DNA of 64,000 nucleotides from Marinomonas flavescens (GCF_004352835.1 NZ_SJSB01000016.1:1-64000); one strand, 5' to 3'. Shown: positions 1 to 7,982, counted from the first letter of the stretch. Numbers and translations are program-made. Notes: generated from the letters alone by a model not told the origin.

Positions 1-59
1 CACACCCGTGTGGGGCTCTTATGAAGGAACGCATGTGAGAGTAGGTCGTCGTCAAGCTT
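1..59 (+). rRNA. rrf: 5S ribosomal RNA, 3' end only
   Basis: The first bases end with GAGAGTAGGTC followed by a closing CAAGCTT, which is the usual 3' end of gammaproteobacterial 5S rRNA; a rho-independent terminator follows at once. The 5' part lies outside the window, so this is the last gene of an rrn operon transcribed to the right. The stretch between GTGTGGGG and GAGAGTAGG is about 21 bases, against 11 in Escherichia coli, so helix IV looks longer than normal. Confidence 0.75.
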
Positions 60-68
60 ATAATTAAG

Positions 69-105
69 AAAGCCCTGATAGCTAACGCTGTCAGGGCTTT
101 TTTTT
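69..105 (+). terminator. rrn operon terminator
   Basis: Hairpin with arms AAAGCCCTGA and TCAGGGCTTT followed by eight T. It directly follows the 5S end and closes the ribosomal RNA operon. Confidence 0.9.
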
Positions 106-185
106 GTCTGAAATAAGTCGGAAAAAACACAGAAGGGGTCTAACCCTCCTACGAAAAGTCGCCTCTTGGTCTTGTGGTAAGAGTT

Positions 186-254
186 GTTTCTTGTTCTTCC
201 ATTTGCTTGCGCCTGTCTCGCAAGCTCGACGCGTCAGCACAAATGCAAAACAAG
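186..254. repeat. 69-bp direct repeat, copy 1
   Basis: Starts GTTTCTTGTTCTTCC and ends GCAAAACAAG. It matches copy 2 at 324-391 at nearly every base; the differences fall in the middle, where CAAGCTC in this copy faces TACCTC in the other. Function unknown. Confidence 0.85.
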
Positions 255-323
255 CCCCTCGTCGTAACCGACAAGCTAGCCAACATCAAACGATCTGATG
301 AGTCATGCTTAGCATCAAAGGTC

Positions 324-391
324 GTTTCTTGTTCTTCCATTTGCTTGCGCCTGTCTCGTACCTCGACGCGTCAGCACAAATGCAAAACAAG
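324..391. repeat. 68-bp direct repeat, copy 2
   Basis: Second copy of the unit at 186-254, starting 138 bases later and in the same orientation. Similarity continues weakly past the end (AACATCAAA follows both copies within about 40 bases). Two copies only, so not a CRISPR array. Confidence 0.85.
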
Positions 392-584
392 AACCTCTAA
401 CATCAAATACCTATAACAGATGAGCAGGGTCAGACCTTTTAAACAGTGGTACAAAATCTAGCCAACCACATCTCTTGATATTTAATCAGTTATTAGATCG
501 GTAGCGAGTGAGGGGCGATTAATACGTAATGGCTCTGAGCCTTTTTATTAAGGGCTACGAGCAAAGTTGCTTACTTGATAATAG

Positions 585-612
585 TTGTGATATTTGATTG
601 TTTTTTTATAAT
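585..612 (+). promoter_or_regulatory. possible promoter for opgG
   Basis: TTGTGA at 585-590 and TATAAT at 607-612 with a 16-base spacer. A transcript would start near 618 and carry a leader of about 150 bases. Inferred from consensus only. Confidence 0.4.
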
Positions 613-769
613 ATTCCTAAAGCATCATCATATCTTGATGAATAGTGCTAATTTTTTGAAGCGTAAAGGTTTCTTCTTATAATAGATTGAATATTTACCA
701 TACCTGAACACACGAATGATAATGAATTCGTTATTATAGACGTTAATGTTAAATTAATTGAGTCAGTAT

Positions 770-2455
770 ATGTTTCCCTATTCTAATTCAGAGTCTATGA
801 AGGACTCTAATGTGCTCAAACCGAATCTTGTATATAAATTATACAAGGCATTAACAGCTGGCCGCTTACAGAAATTGGCAAGTCGCTCGTTATTGGCTGT
901 TGGCGTTCTGTTTAGTTTTACGGCCTGTGCAGCACAGCCTCCGGCCGAACCTAAAGTAGGTGAAGCTTTTAGTTATGCTTGGCTAAAAGGACACGCGCGT
1001 CAATTGGCAGCCCAGCCTTATCAAAGTCATAAAGGGGAGCTACCTAAAAGCTTAAAAAGCTTAGATTGGGATGATTATCAACAAATTCATTTCAAGAAAG
1101 ATAAGGCTTTATGGCGTAAAGATAATTCTGAATTTCGCACTGAGTTATTTCATCTTGGTCTAGGCTTCGATACTCCTATTCATATTAATGAATTGGAAAA
1201 TGGAAAATCAATACCTGTGCCTTATTCATCTTCTATGTTCGATTATGGTAAATCTAAAGTGAATGGGAAAAAGCTTCCTAAGGACCTTGGTTTTGCCGGT
1301 TTCAGAATGCAGTTTGCGACCGATTGGCAGCGAGATGTTGTTGCTTTCTTGGGCGCTAGTTATTTTCGTGCAGTTGGTAGTGAGATGCAGTATGGTCTTT
1401 CTGCTAGGGGCCTGGCTGTGGATACGGCGCTTCCTCAACCTGAAGAGTTTCCTACCTTTACAAATTTTTGGTTAGAAAAGCCAAAGCCTGGATCTGATGT
1501 TGTAACTGTTTATGCATTGATGGATTCTCCTAGCGTGTCTGGTGCTTATCGATTTGATATGAAACCAGGTGAACCTTTCAAGATGAAAGTAGATGCTGCT
1601 ATTTATCCTAGGAAAGCGATTGAGCGTTTGGGTGTCGCACCAATGACAAGTATGTATATGGTTGGCGAGAATGATCGAAGAACTGGGTATGATTGGCGCC
1701 CAGAAATTCATGATTCAGATGGATTGGCTATGCATACCGGCAACGGTGAATGGATTTGGCGCCCACTGGCTAACCCTAAGAATCTAAGATTTAATGCTTA
1801 TAGTGATGATAATCCTAAAGGTTTTGGACTGTTACAGCGAGATCGTAATTTTGATCATTATCAAGATGATGGCGTCTTCTATGAGAAGCGCCCAAGTTTA
1901 TGGATTGAGCCGATAGGTAATTGGGGTAAAGGTTCTGTGCAGTTAGTTGAGATTCCAACATTGGATGAGACTTTCGATAATATAGTCGCGTTTTGGAATC
2001 CTGCGAAGCCGATTGAACCGGGTCAGGAATTGCTGTACAGCTATAATATGTATTGGGGGAGTCACTCTCCAGAGCATTCGCAGCAGGCTCGTGTTGTGAA
2101 TACTTTTACCGGTATTGGTGGTGTTATTGGTAAAAAACGCCACTATTACAGTAAGCGTTTTGTCATTGATTTTGCTGGCGGTTCTTTAGCTATGTTAGGT
2201 AAAAATACTAAGTTGAAAGCGGTAATTACCACATCTAAAGGTAAGGTTGAAATTGAGTCAGCTCGACCTTTAAAATCTATTGACGGCTATCGTGTAATGT
2301 TCGATCTAGTACCACCGGATGCGACCGCGAACCCAATTAACATGCGAGTCTATTTAGAAGCAAATGGGTTGCCATTATCTGAAACATGGCAGTACCAATG
2401 GAATCCACCTCTTGGGAAAGATAGGGCGCTTCATAATGCAGGTCATTTGAAGTAA
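770..2455 (+). CDS. opgG: periplasmic glucan biosynthesis protein, MdoG/OpgG family
   Basis: OpgG-family proteins act in the periplasm on the backbone of osmoregulated periplasmic glucans made by the inner-membrane synthase OpgH. The whole length resembles OpgG: DYQQIHF near the start, LGASYFRAVG, YGLSARGLAVDTALP, LGVAPMTSMY, GNGEWIWRPL and GFGLLQRDR, ending with SETWQYQW. The N-terminus is long and basic, then a hydrophobic stretch LLAVGVLFSFTACAAQ that should be a signal peptide; FTAC is a poor lipobox, so signal peptidase I is more likely. No twin arginine is present, which argues against OpgD. Starts at 758 (TTG), 770 (ATG) and 797 (ATG) are possible and none has a strong ribosome binding site. 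No opgH lies next to it. Confidence 0.88.
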   Translation: MFPYSNSESMKDSNVLKPNLVYKLYKALTAGRLQKLASRSLLAVGVLFSFTACAAQPPAEPKVGEAFSYAWLKGHARQLAAQPYQSHKGELPKSLKSLDWDDYQQIHFKKDKALWRKDNSEFRTELFHLGLGFDTPIHINELENGKSIPVPYSSSMFDYGKSKVNGKKLPKDLGFAGFRMQFATDWQRDVVAFLGASYFRAVGSEMQYGLSARGLAVDTALPQPEEFPTFTNFWLEKPKPGSDVVTVYALMDSPSVSGAYRFDMKPGEPFKMKVDAAIYPRKAIERLGVAPMTSMYMVGENDRRTGYDWRPEIHDSDGLAMHTGNGEWIWRPLANPKNLRFNAYSDDNPKGFGLLQRDRNFDHYQDDGVFYEKRPSLWIEPIGNWGKGSVQLVEIPTLDETFDNIVAFWNPAKPIEPGQELLYSYNMYWGSHSPEHSQQARVVNTFTGIGGVIGKKRHYYSKRFVIDFAGGSLAMLGKNTKLKAVITTSKGKVEIESARPLKSIDGYRVMFDLVPPDATANPINMRVYLEANGLPLSETWQYQWNPPLGKDRALHNAGHLK

Positions 2456-2484
2456 CAAAAAATGGCTATGTAGTTCATTGTAAG

Positions 2485-2516
2485 AGCGTCAGCGTAAAGG
2501 CTGACGCTTTTTTTTA
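2485..2516 (+). terminator. terminator after opgG
   Basis: Nine-base stem AGCGTCAGC/GCTGACGCT, loop of six, then eight T. It reaches the end of the convergent acetyltransferase gene and may serve both directions. Confidence 0.85.
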
Positions 2517-2963
2517 TCTCGTGGTTTGTCGGGCTGAATGATAAAGCATTGGGGTGAGTTTACGACCTTGTGCTGTATAGGCGTTAAAGCGTTGTGCTAA
2601 TTCCTGTGGAAGTTGTTCAACAGATATACACCTAAAACCACAGCTCTGATAGAAGCCAGTAAGGTGTGAAAAAGCAAAGCAATAACATGGTTTTTCAGTC
2701 AGTGCGTTATGGATAGAGTGCAATAAGTGTTTCCCTAGTCCTTTGCCACGTTGGTTTGGCTCGGTAACCATTGCGGTGAGTAGCTGATATTCTGAGAATT
2801 GTTTGAGGCGTACAGCGCTAAGGATTTTTCCGTGCTTTTTCAATACCCAAATTGGATCTGCTTTATTGGGTTTTCCGCTAGGGTAGTGTTCTTGGTAGAA
2901 CTTTTTCACGAGCAAAAACCAAAGTGATGGCACTCGTTCGGTAGAAAATTGTGAGAGGGGCAT
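2514..2963 (-). CDS. GNAT family N-acetyltransferase
   Basis: About 149 residues with the GNAT fold. The acetyl-CoA binding motif A is visible as AMVTEPNQRGKGLGKHLL (QRGKGLG at residues 71-77), followed by FAFSHLTGFYQSCGFR, the usual end of the domain (tyrosine, then CGF). The substrate cannot be told from sequence. The frame stays open upstream to 3080, but that start would overlap the divergent hydrolase gene; the ATG at 2963 gives a normal domain length and leaves about 100 bases for two divergent promoters. No strong ribosome binding site is seen at 2963, so the start is uncertain. Confidence 0.75.
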   Translation of the reverse strand: MPLSQFSTERVPSLWFLLVKKFYQEHYPSGKPNKADPIWVLKKHGKILSAVRLKQFSEYQLLTAMVTEPNQRGKGLGKHLLHSIHNALTEKPCYCFAFSHLTGFYQSCGFRCISVEQLPQELAQRFNAYTAQGRKLTPMLYHSARQTTR

Positions 2964-3034
2964 GAAAAATGTCGTATTTACTGGAGTAGAAAGAATAATA
3001 GCATAGAGAGTTATTCTCGCTACTTTGCTAGGAT

Positions 3035-3043
3035 TGTTATATT
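3035..3043 (+). promoter_or_regulatory. possible extended -10 promoter for the hydrolase gene
   Basis: TGTTATATT fits an extended -10 element (TG-N-TATATT) 26 bases before the start codon at 3069. No good -35 hexamer is seen at the matching distance. It would give a leader of roughly 20 bases. Confidence 0.35.
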
Positions 3044-3068
3044 CAATCGCTCTTGGTGAGGGTTTATC

Positions 3069-4250
3069 ATGCGGCAACAAATTATTCTTTGGTGTTTGTG
3101 TATTGGGATGTCTCCTTTATGGGCCGCTGATGCTAAGGATATCTTTTTATCAAAATCAGGAGAGAGTTTTTCCTCCTATGAGTGGCGGGCTAAGGTATTT
3201 CTACAAACACACAAGCAATGGGTCAAGCCTGAAGATTCAAAGAGAGAATTAGCAGATGTAATGCCCTTTGAGCTATTACCTGACCCCGAGCGCTGTGCTA
3301 ACAGACCTAAAATAGGTATTTTACTTTCTCATGGCTTATCGGATTCGCCTTTTTCAATGAGGGATCCGGCTAGGGCGTTGCAAAAGTCATGTTATCAAGT
3401 GCGAGTAATCCTCTTGCCTGGTCATGGAACTAAAGCATCAGATCTTCTTCTTGTTGATGAGAATGATTGGCGAAAGACATTTCAAGACGCAGCAAATGAG
3501 TTTCAGAAAAAAGTAGATGTCTTTTACGTTGGAGGTTTTTCTACTGGTGGCGCATTGGCGGCAGAGTACGCTTGGCAGCATTCAGACACTGTGTCTGGTG
3601 TTTTATTGTTCTCTCCATTATTTAAAATCCATAGCAATATCGATTGGCTGTCTCCTTTCCTCTCTTATTTTAAAGATTGGTTGGATAATTATCCTGCGGA
3701 CGACTTTGCTAAATACGCCTCTATTCCTGTACCTGCTATTGCTTCGGCCTATCGTTTAGCGAAAGAAGTGAGGGCACAGTTGTTTGATAATCCAAAGAAT
3801 ATTCCTGTTTTTATGGCGTTGTCTGAAGATGATCAAACGGTGGATGCTTCAGTGAGTGAAGGTGTTTTTAGCAAGGCGATGATAAGTCCAAAAAGTCAGA
3901 TGGTGCTATATAGCAAAACAAAGAGTAATGCTCAAACTGATCGAATTAGAATATACAATACCAACTGGCCAAAGCGCCAAATTTTAGGCTTGTCTCATAT
4001 GTCGATTCATGGTGATCCTAGAAATCCGTATTATGGAGAGAAGGGCGAGTATCGTATTTGTGATTGGTATTTATCTGATCGATCTCTTTACGACGCTTGT
4101 CGAACGGATCCGAATAACTGGTTCGGTGAAAAATCTGATGCTTTGATGTCAAGAAGTGCTCATGCAGCACGCATTTCATGGAATCCAACGTTTGATGTGT
4201 TGATGAAACAGGCTTCCAATTTTATACAAGCAACGGCTTATCTTAATTGA
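3069..4250 (+). CDS. exported alpha/beta hydrolase (esterase or lipase-like)
   Basis: The first 19-20 residues (MRQQIILWCLCIGMSPLWA, then ADA) form a signal peptide, so the enzyme is probably periplasmic or secreted. The fold is shown by LLSHGLSDSPFSM (oxyanion region), the nucleophile elbow GFSTGG with Ser158, a likely acid at Asp254 or Asp255 in ALSEDDQTVD, and His310 in GLSHMS. It resembles serine aminopeptidase/monoacylglycerol-lipase-like hydrolases, but the substrate is unknown. GAGGG lies about eight bases before the ATG. The next gene, a PhyH-type dioxygenase, begins 19 bases after the stop, so the two may be co-transcribed. Confidence 0.8.
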   Translation: MRQQIILWCLCIGMSPLWAADAKDIFLSKSGESFSSYEWRAKVFLQTHKQWVKPEDSKRELADVMPFELLPDPERCANRPKIGILLSHGLSDSPFSMRDPARALQKSCYQVRVILLPGHGTKASDLLLVDENDWRKTFQDAANEFQKKVDVFYVGGFSTGGALAAEYAWQHSDTVSGVLLFSPLFKIHSNIDWLSPFLSYFKDWLDNYPADDFAKYASIPVPAIASAYRLAKEVRAQLFDNPKNIPVFMALSEDDQTVDASVSEGVFSKAMISPKSQMVLYSKTKSNAQTDRIRIYNTNWPKRQILGLSHMSIHGDPRNPYYGEKGEYRICDWYLSDRSLYDACRTDPNNWFGEKSDALMSRSAHAARISWNPTFDVLMKQASNFIQATAYLN

Positions 4251-4269
4251 GTGGTGGGAGGAATATACA

Positions 4270-5160
4270 ATGAGAGTGGATGATTCTCTGGGTTTAGACG
4301 TATTAACGTTAACTGCCGCTCAGGTGAAGGAATATCATGAAAAAGGTTTTCTTATTATTGAGTCAGCTGTACCCGATGAGACATGTAGTGCGTTAAGGGA
4401 AAGGATGCGACAGTTAATGGATGACTTCGATCCCAAATCCGTGCGTTCTGTTTTTACGACCAATGAGCAAGTAAGGCATACCGATCAATACTTTATGGAT
4501 TCGGCAAATAAAATAACCTTCTTTTTCGAAGAAGAGGCTTTCGACTCTAAAGGAGAATTGAAGCAGTCATTACCGTTGTCAATTAATAAAGTAGGGCATG
4601 CTCTACATACTAAGGATGTGGTATTTAGCAATTTCTCATTGTCCTTCGTTTGGAAAAATTTACTAGAACAATTAGGGATGACTGAGCCGCAAGCCGCTCA
4701 ATCTATGTATATTTTTAAGCAGCCAAGTATTGGAGGTGAAGTAAATTGCCACCAAGATAGTACCTTTCTCTACACTCAACCTATGAGTGTGATTGGCTTA
4801 TGGTTTGCGATCGAAGATGCGACCCTTGAAAATGGATGTTTATGGGGTCTCCCTGGCGGGCATAAACAAGGTTTATTGAAGCGTTTTGAGCGTACATCGG
4901 CTGGGGCTATTGAAACAAAAATGGTGTTGTTGAATGAGCATCAATGGGCGCTGGATGAGCTTGTTGCACTGCCTGTCCCTAAAGGCTCGCTGGTTGTCTT
5001 GAATGGTGAGTTTCCACATCTTAGTTATGCTAATCGTTCAGGTAAATCTCGCCATGCTTATGCGCTCCACGCGGTGGATAAAGGTTGTGATTATCCGCTA
5101 GAAAATTGGTTACAGGTTGGTGAAGACCAAGAGTTTGCTTCGTTTCATACAAGTAAATGA
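4270..5160 (+). CDS. phytanoyl-CoA dioxygenase (PhyH) family protein
   Basis: Predicted Fe(II)/2-oxoglutarate-dependent oxygenase, 296 residues. The iron ligands are seen as His161 and Asp163 in CHQDSTFLY and His250 in NGEFPHLSY; Arg261 in GKSRHAYALH fits the 2-oxoglutarate carboxylate contact. NGCLWGLPGGHKQG is typical of the family. The natural substrate is unknown; bacterial members act on acyl-CoAs, ectoine or other small molecules. A good ribosome binding site (GGGAGG) precedes the ATG. It is 19 bases after the exported hydrolase and 21 before birA in the same direction. Confidence 0.85.
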   Translation: MRVDDSLGLDVLTLTAAQVKEYHEKGFLIIESAVPDETCSALRERMRQLMDDFDPKSVRSVFTTNEQVRHTDQYFMDSANKITFFFEEEAFDSKGELKQSLPLSINKVGHALHTKDVVFSNFSLSFVWKNLLEQLGMTEPQAAQSMYIFKQPSIGGEVNCHQDSTFLYTQPMSVIGLWFAIEDATLENGCLWGLPGGHKQGLLKRFERTSAGAIETKMVLLNEHQWALDELVALPVPKGSLVVLNGEFPHLSYANRSGKSRHAYALHAVDKGCDYPLENWLQVGEDQEFASFHTSK

Positions 5161-5181
5161 AAATGACTGGAGTATAAGTGA

Positions 5182-6135
5182 ATGCAAAAGATTTTATCTC
5201 TTTTGAGTGATAGTAAGTTTCACTCAGGCGAAGAGTTGGGTGAAGCGCTGGGTGTAACACGTGCGGCTGTCTGGAAAAAACTGAAAAAGTTAGAAAGTAT
5301 CGGTGTGAATGTAAATTCAGTAAAAGGACGAGGTTACCGACTGCCTGCGCCTTTGGAATTATTGACAGAGTCCGCGTTACTAGAATCTGGAATTGATAAA
5401 GAGGTGGCGCTAGAGGTTTTGTTTGAAACGGACTCTACGAATAGTAATGCAAAGCAACACATTGCGAATGGTGGAAGCTTGCCTGTTCTGGTGACCGCGG
5501 AGCGACAGACTAAAGGTAAGGGGCGTCGTGGTCGGCAGTGGGAATCAGGTGTCGCTAAAAATGTGACCATGTCATTCGCTTGGCGCTTTGAAAGCGGCAC
5601 TAGTGTCGTTGAGGGTTTAAGTTTGGCTGTCGGTGTTGCAGTGGCAAGGACACTAAAAAAACTTAATATTCCAAATCCAGGTTTGAAGTGGCCAAATGAT
5701 GTCCAAATAGATGGCCAAAAAGTATGTGGTATCTTACTGGAAATGGTTGCTGATCAAGATGTTTGTCATGTGATCATAGGTATTGGCTTGAATGTTGAGA
5801 TGGATCAAGAGGTGATGGCCACAGTTGATCAGCCTTGGACAGACCTTGCCTCAAGATTAGGTGGCCCCCCAAGTCGTAATCAAATTATTGCAGATTTAAC
5901 AAATGAGCTAGTAGCGGTTTGCAAGCAATTTGAGTTGGGGCATGGGATGAAGCATTACCAGACATTATGGCAAGCGCACGATGTGTTATTCAATCAGTCG
6001 GTAACGGTCAGTTCTATTTCACAGCAGCGCACAGGTATTGCTCGAGGAATTGACGAAAGTGGTGCCTTATTGATAGAGGAAGATGGTCAGTTAGTGGTTT
6101 TGCATGGAGGAGAAGTCAGTGTCCGTCGTAGATAG
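5182..6135 (+). CDS. birA: bifunctional biotin ligase / biotin operon repressor
   Basis: BirA attaches biotin to biotin-dependent carboxylases through biotinyl-AMP and, when it carries an N-terminal DNA-binding domain, represses biotin synthesis genes. Residues 1-60 form the winged helix-turn-helix (SGEELGEALGVTRAAVWKKL). The catalytic domain shows GKGRRGR at 112-118 (biotinyl-AMP loop), KWPNDV with Lys169, and GIGLNV; the C-terminal SH3-like part ends after LHGGEVSVRRR. Length 317 matches the repressor type (E. coli 321). The end overlaps coaX by 17 bases, a common pairing in pseudomonads and relatives. Confidence 0.95.
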   Translation: MQKILSLLSDSKFHSGEELGEALGVTRAAVWKKLKKLESIGVNVNSVKGRGYRLPAPLELLTESALLESGIDKEVALEVLFETDSTNSNAKQHIANGGSLPVLVTAERQTKGKGRRGRQWESGVAKNVTMSFAWRFESGTSVVEGLSLAVGVAVARTLKKLNIPNPGLKWPNDVQIDGQKVCGILLEMVADQDVCHVIIGIGLNVEMDQEVMATVDQPWTDLASRLGGPPSRNQIIADLTNELVAVCKQFELGHGMKHYQTLWQAHDVLFNQSVTVSSISQQRTGIARGIDESGALLIEEDGQLVVLHGGEVSVRRR

Positions 6136-6853
6136 GGTATTGATTGTCGATGTCGGTAATACCAGCATCAAATATACGGCATTCGAGGGCGATTTGGTTC
6201 TATGGCAGGTTCGTGATGATGAGATGATATCAAAAAATGATTTTCTGCCAGATGCTATCTATTTTGCGAGCGTACGTTCAGAAGAGGAAAATCAGGCTTC
6301 TTTATTGAATCTAAGGCGAGGTTATCCTCTTAGTGAAGTTGTTGAGCTAAAAAGCGAAGCAGAGATTTGTGGGGTTCGCAGCGCGTATCATGAGCCGCAT
6401 CGGTTAGGCGTAGATCGATGGTTGACGGTCATTGCCAGTTACCATTTGTTCGGTGGGGATGTGGTGATAGTCGATGCTGGAACGGCGATTAAAGTGGATA
6501 TGGTAAATTCGGTTGGTCAGCATTTAGGGGGGTATATTACGCCTGGTCTGGCTATGATGGAGAAGTCATTGTTGTCGAATACGGCACGAATACGTTATGA
6601 AAACGCCGAAAAGTTAGAATGTGTTGGATTGCCTAACTCCACAGCTAGGGCAGTATCAGAAGGTTGTAATGAAATGGCGCTTGGTTTTCTTGAGAGATTG
6701 TATAAGGGCTATAAGCACTTTACCTGGGTGGTTACGGGGGGCGACGCTCAATTGCTATTAAGCGCACTAAGAATTGATGCTAAGCAAGAATTATATTTGG
6801 TTGCGAAAGGGGCAAAGTTGGTGGGTGACGAATATCTAAGGGGTCGTTTGTGA
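6119..6853 (+). CDS. coaX: type III pantothenate kinase
   Basis: CoaX phosphorylates pantothenate, the first step of coenzyme A synthesis, and needs a monovalent cation. Motifs seen: DVGNTSIKYT (phosphate binding, near residue 11), GVDRWLTVIASY and DAGTAIKVDM. An in-frame ATG lies at 6104, but GGAGGAG at 6106-6112 sits six bases before the GTG at 6119, so GTG is the better start (244 residues). The start lies inside birA and the TGA overlaps the GTG of the next gene, so birA, coaX and the SPOR gene are likely translated from one transcript. Confidence 0.93.
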   Translation: MSVVDRVLIVDVGNTSIKYTAFEGDLVLWQVRDDEMISKNDFLPDAIYFASVRSEEENQASLLNLRRGYPLSEVVELKSEAEICGVRSAYHEPHRLGVDRWLTVIASYHLFGGDVVIVDAGTAIKVDMVNSVGQHLGGYITPGLAMMEKSLLSNTARIRYENAEKLECVGLPNSTARAVSEGCNEMALGFLERLYKGYKHFTWVVTGGDAQLLLSALRIDAKQELYLVAKGAKLVGDEYLRGRL

Positions 6854-7551
6854 AATGGCTTTTCTATCTCGTGGTATTGGCTAATGCTGCTTTTCTGAGC
6901 TGGAATAGTTTTGTGCAGGATAAAGCGGTTATACCTAAACAGTCGGTTTATGCACCTCCAGTAAGTGAGAGCATAAGATTATTGTCCGAACCTCCTAGTC
7001 AAAATGAGGTGGTGGAAAAATCACAGACTGAAAAAATGGAAGCGGCTCTAAATCAAGCGATTACCGGGACGGTTGTAAATAGTAATGTTTCAAGTGGTTT
7101 TTGCCCGCAGATCGAGGTGGAGAAGAGCGTTGAAGATGCGCAAATAACCAAAGTCCTAAAGGAACTAGGGTGGAAGTACTCTGATAAAAATACAGTGGGT
7201 AAAAGACCAAAGTTTTGGTTATATATCGACGCCCCTGAAACTAAAAAACGAGCGAGTGAGATTGTTAAAGATTTGACGGCTAAATCTATAGACAGTTTTA
7301 TTATCACTCGTGAAGAAATGAAGAATCGTATTTCTTTAGGGTTATATTCATCAAAAGATAGAGCTCAACAAGCACGAGAAAGAATAGAGAAAGCGTCAGG
7401 TTACTCAGTGAATGTATATGCTCATATGCGAACAGTGCCTTTATATCAAATTGATATAAAGCAATCGATTAACGAAGATGATTGGGATGCATTCTTGGCT
7501 CAGTTCGATTTGACCAAGATGATGATAAAGTTAGAAAAAAAACCTTGTTAG
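6850..7551 (+). CDS. membrane-anchored SPOR-domain protein
   Basis: Residues 1-20 (MKWLFYLVVLANAAFLSWNS) form one membrane anchor; a linker of about 75 residues leads to a C-terminal region with FWLYIDAPETKKRASEI and SLGLYSSKDRAQQA, the pattern of SPOR domains that bind peptidoglycan lacking stem peptides, often at the division site. The GTG start overlaps the coaX stop (GTGA). A SPOR protein after coaX is a known arrangement in pseudomonads; its exact role is not established. Confidence 0.8.
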   Translation: MKWLFYLVVLANAAFLSWNSFVQDKAVIPKQSVYAPPVSESIRLLSEPPSQNEVVEKSQTEKMEAALNQAITGTVVNSNVSSGFCPQIEVEKSVEDAQITKVLKELGWKYSDKNTVGKRPKFWLYIDAPETKKRASEIVKDLTAKSIDSFIITREEMKNRISLGLYSSKDRAQQARERIEKASGYSVNVYAHMRTVPLYQIDIKQSINEDDWDAFLAQFDLTKMMIKLEKKPC

Positions 7552-7554
7552 TGC

Positions 7555-7582
7555 TTGCAATTCAAAATGTGATTCATATAAT
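7555..7582 (+). promoter_or_regulatory. promoter for the tRNA-Tyr/Gly/Thr genes
   Basis: TTGCAA at 7555-7560 and a perfect TATAAT at 7577-7582, spacer 16. Transcription would start near 7589, about 38 bases before tRNA-Tyr. Confidence 0.7.
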
Positions 7583-7626
7583 GTCTCCCACCTTTTGGGG
7601 TGTTACGTAAGTAGCGATGAGTACGT

Positions 7627-7710
<84 letters not shown>

Positions 7711-7713
7711 ATT

Positions 7714-7788
7714 GCGGGTATGGTATAGTGGCTATTACCTCAGCCTTCCAAGCTGAAGAGGCGGGTTCGATTCCCGCTACCCGCTCCA
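7714..7788 (+). tRNA. tRNA-Gly (anticodon TCC)
   Basis: GCGGGTA acceptor arm pairs with TACCCGC; anticodon TCC at 7747-7749; CCA encoded. Nearly the same sequence as E. coli glyT. Three bases separate it from tRNA-Tyr. Confidence 0.97.
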
Positions 7789-7790
7789 AT

Positions 7791-7866
7791 GCTCATGTAG
7801 CTCAGTTGGTAGAGCACACCCTTGGTAAGGGTGAGGTCGGCAGTTCAAATCTGCTCATGAGCTCCA
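7791..7866 (+). tRNA. tRNA-Thr (anticodon GGT)
   Basis: Acceptor GCTCATG pairs with CATGAGC; anticodon loop TTGGTAA with GGT at 7824-7826; CCA encoded. In E. coli and many pseudomonads the next gene is tuf; here it is not. Confidence 0.97.
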
Positions 7867-7886
7867 GCATTTTCCAATGCAAAGAT

Positions 7887-7908
7887 AGGTGGTTGATCCG
7901 CCTTTTTT
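7887..7908 (+). terminator. terminator after the tRNA cluster
   Basis: Stem AGGTGG/CCGCCT with loop TTGAT and six T. It separates the three-tRNA unit from tRNA-Trp-secE-nusG. Confidence 0.6.
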
Positions 7909-7934
7909 ATTGTCTGTTTTTTGGGCGAATACCC

Positions 7935-7963
7935 TTGCTTATTTTGGCAATTACGGGTACCAT
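7935..7963 (+). promoter_or_regulatory. possible promoter for tRNA-Trp-secE-nusG
   Basis: TTGCTT at 7935-7940 and TACCAT at 7958-7963, spacer 17, about 20 bases before tRNA-Trp. The hexamers are moderate matches. Confidence 0.45.
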
Positions 7964-7982
7964 CCTCCGCCCATGCGATTGT

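Larger units (their letters stand above)
106..757. other. 650-base gene-free region after the rrn operon
   Basis: No convincing gene is seen here. Short open frames exist on both strands between 104 and 416, but they overlap each other, lack ribosome binding sites and run through a direct repeat. The region holds two copies of a 68-69 bp repeat (186-254, 324-391), a weak stem GGCT/AGCC followed by T at 531-546, a possible promoter at 585-612 and an imperfect palindrome at 719-734 before opgG. Confidence 0.6.

Noticed and set aside
186..391. Possible CRISPR array
   Set aside because: Only two copies, units of 68-69 bp with a 69-base spacer and no cas genes in the window.
104..416. Three short open frames on both strands after the rrn terminator
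   Set aside because: They overlap each other, run through the direct repeat, lack ribosome binding sites and have no protein-like pattern.
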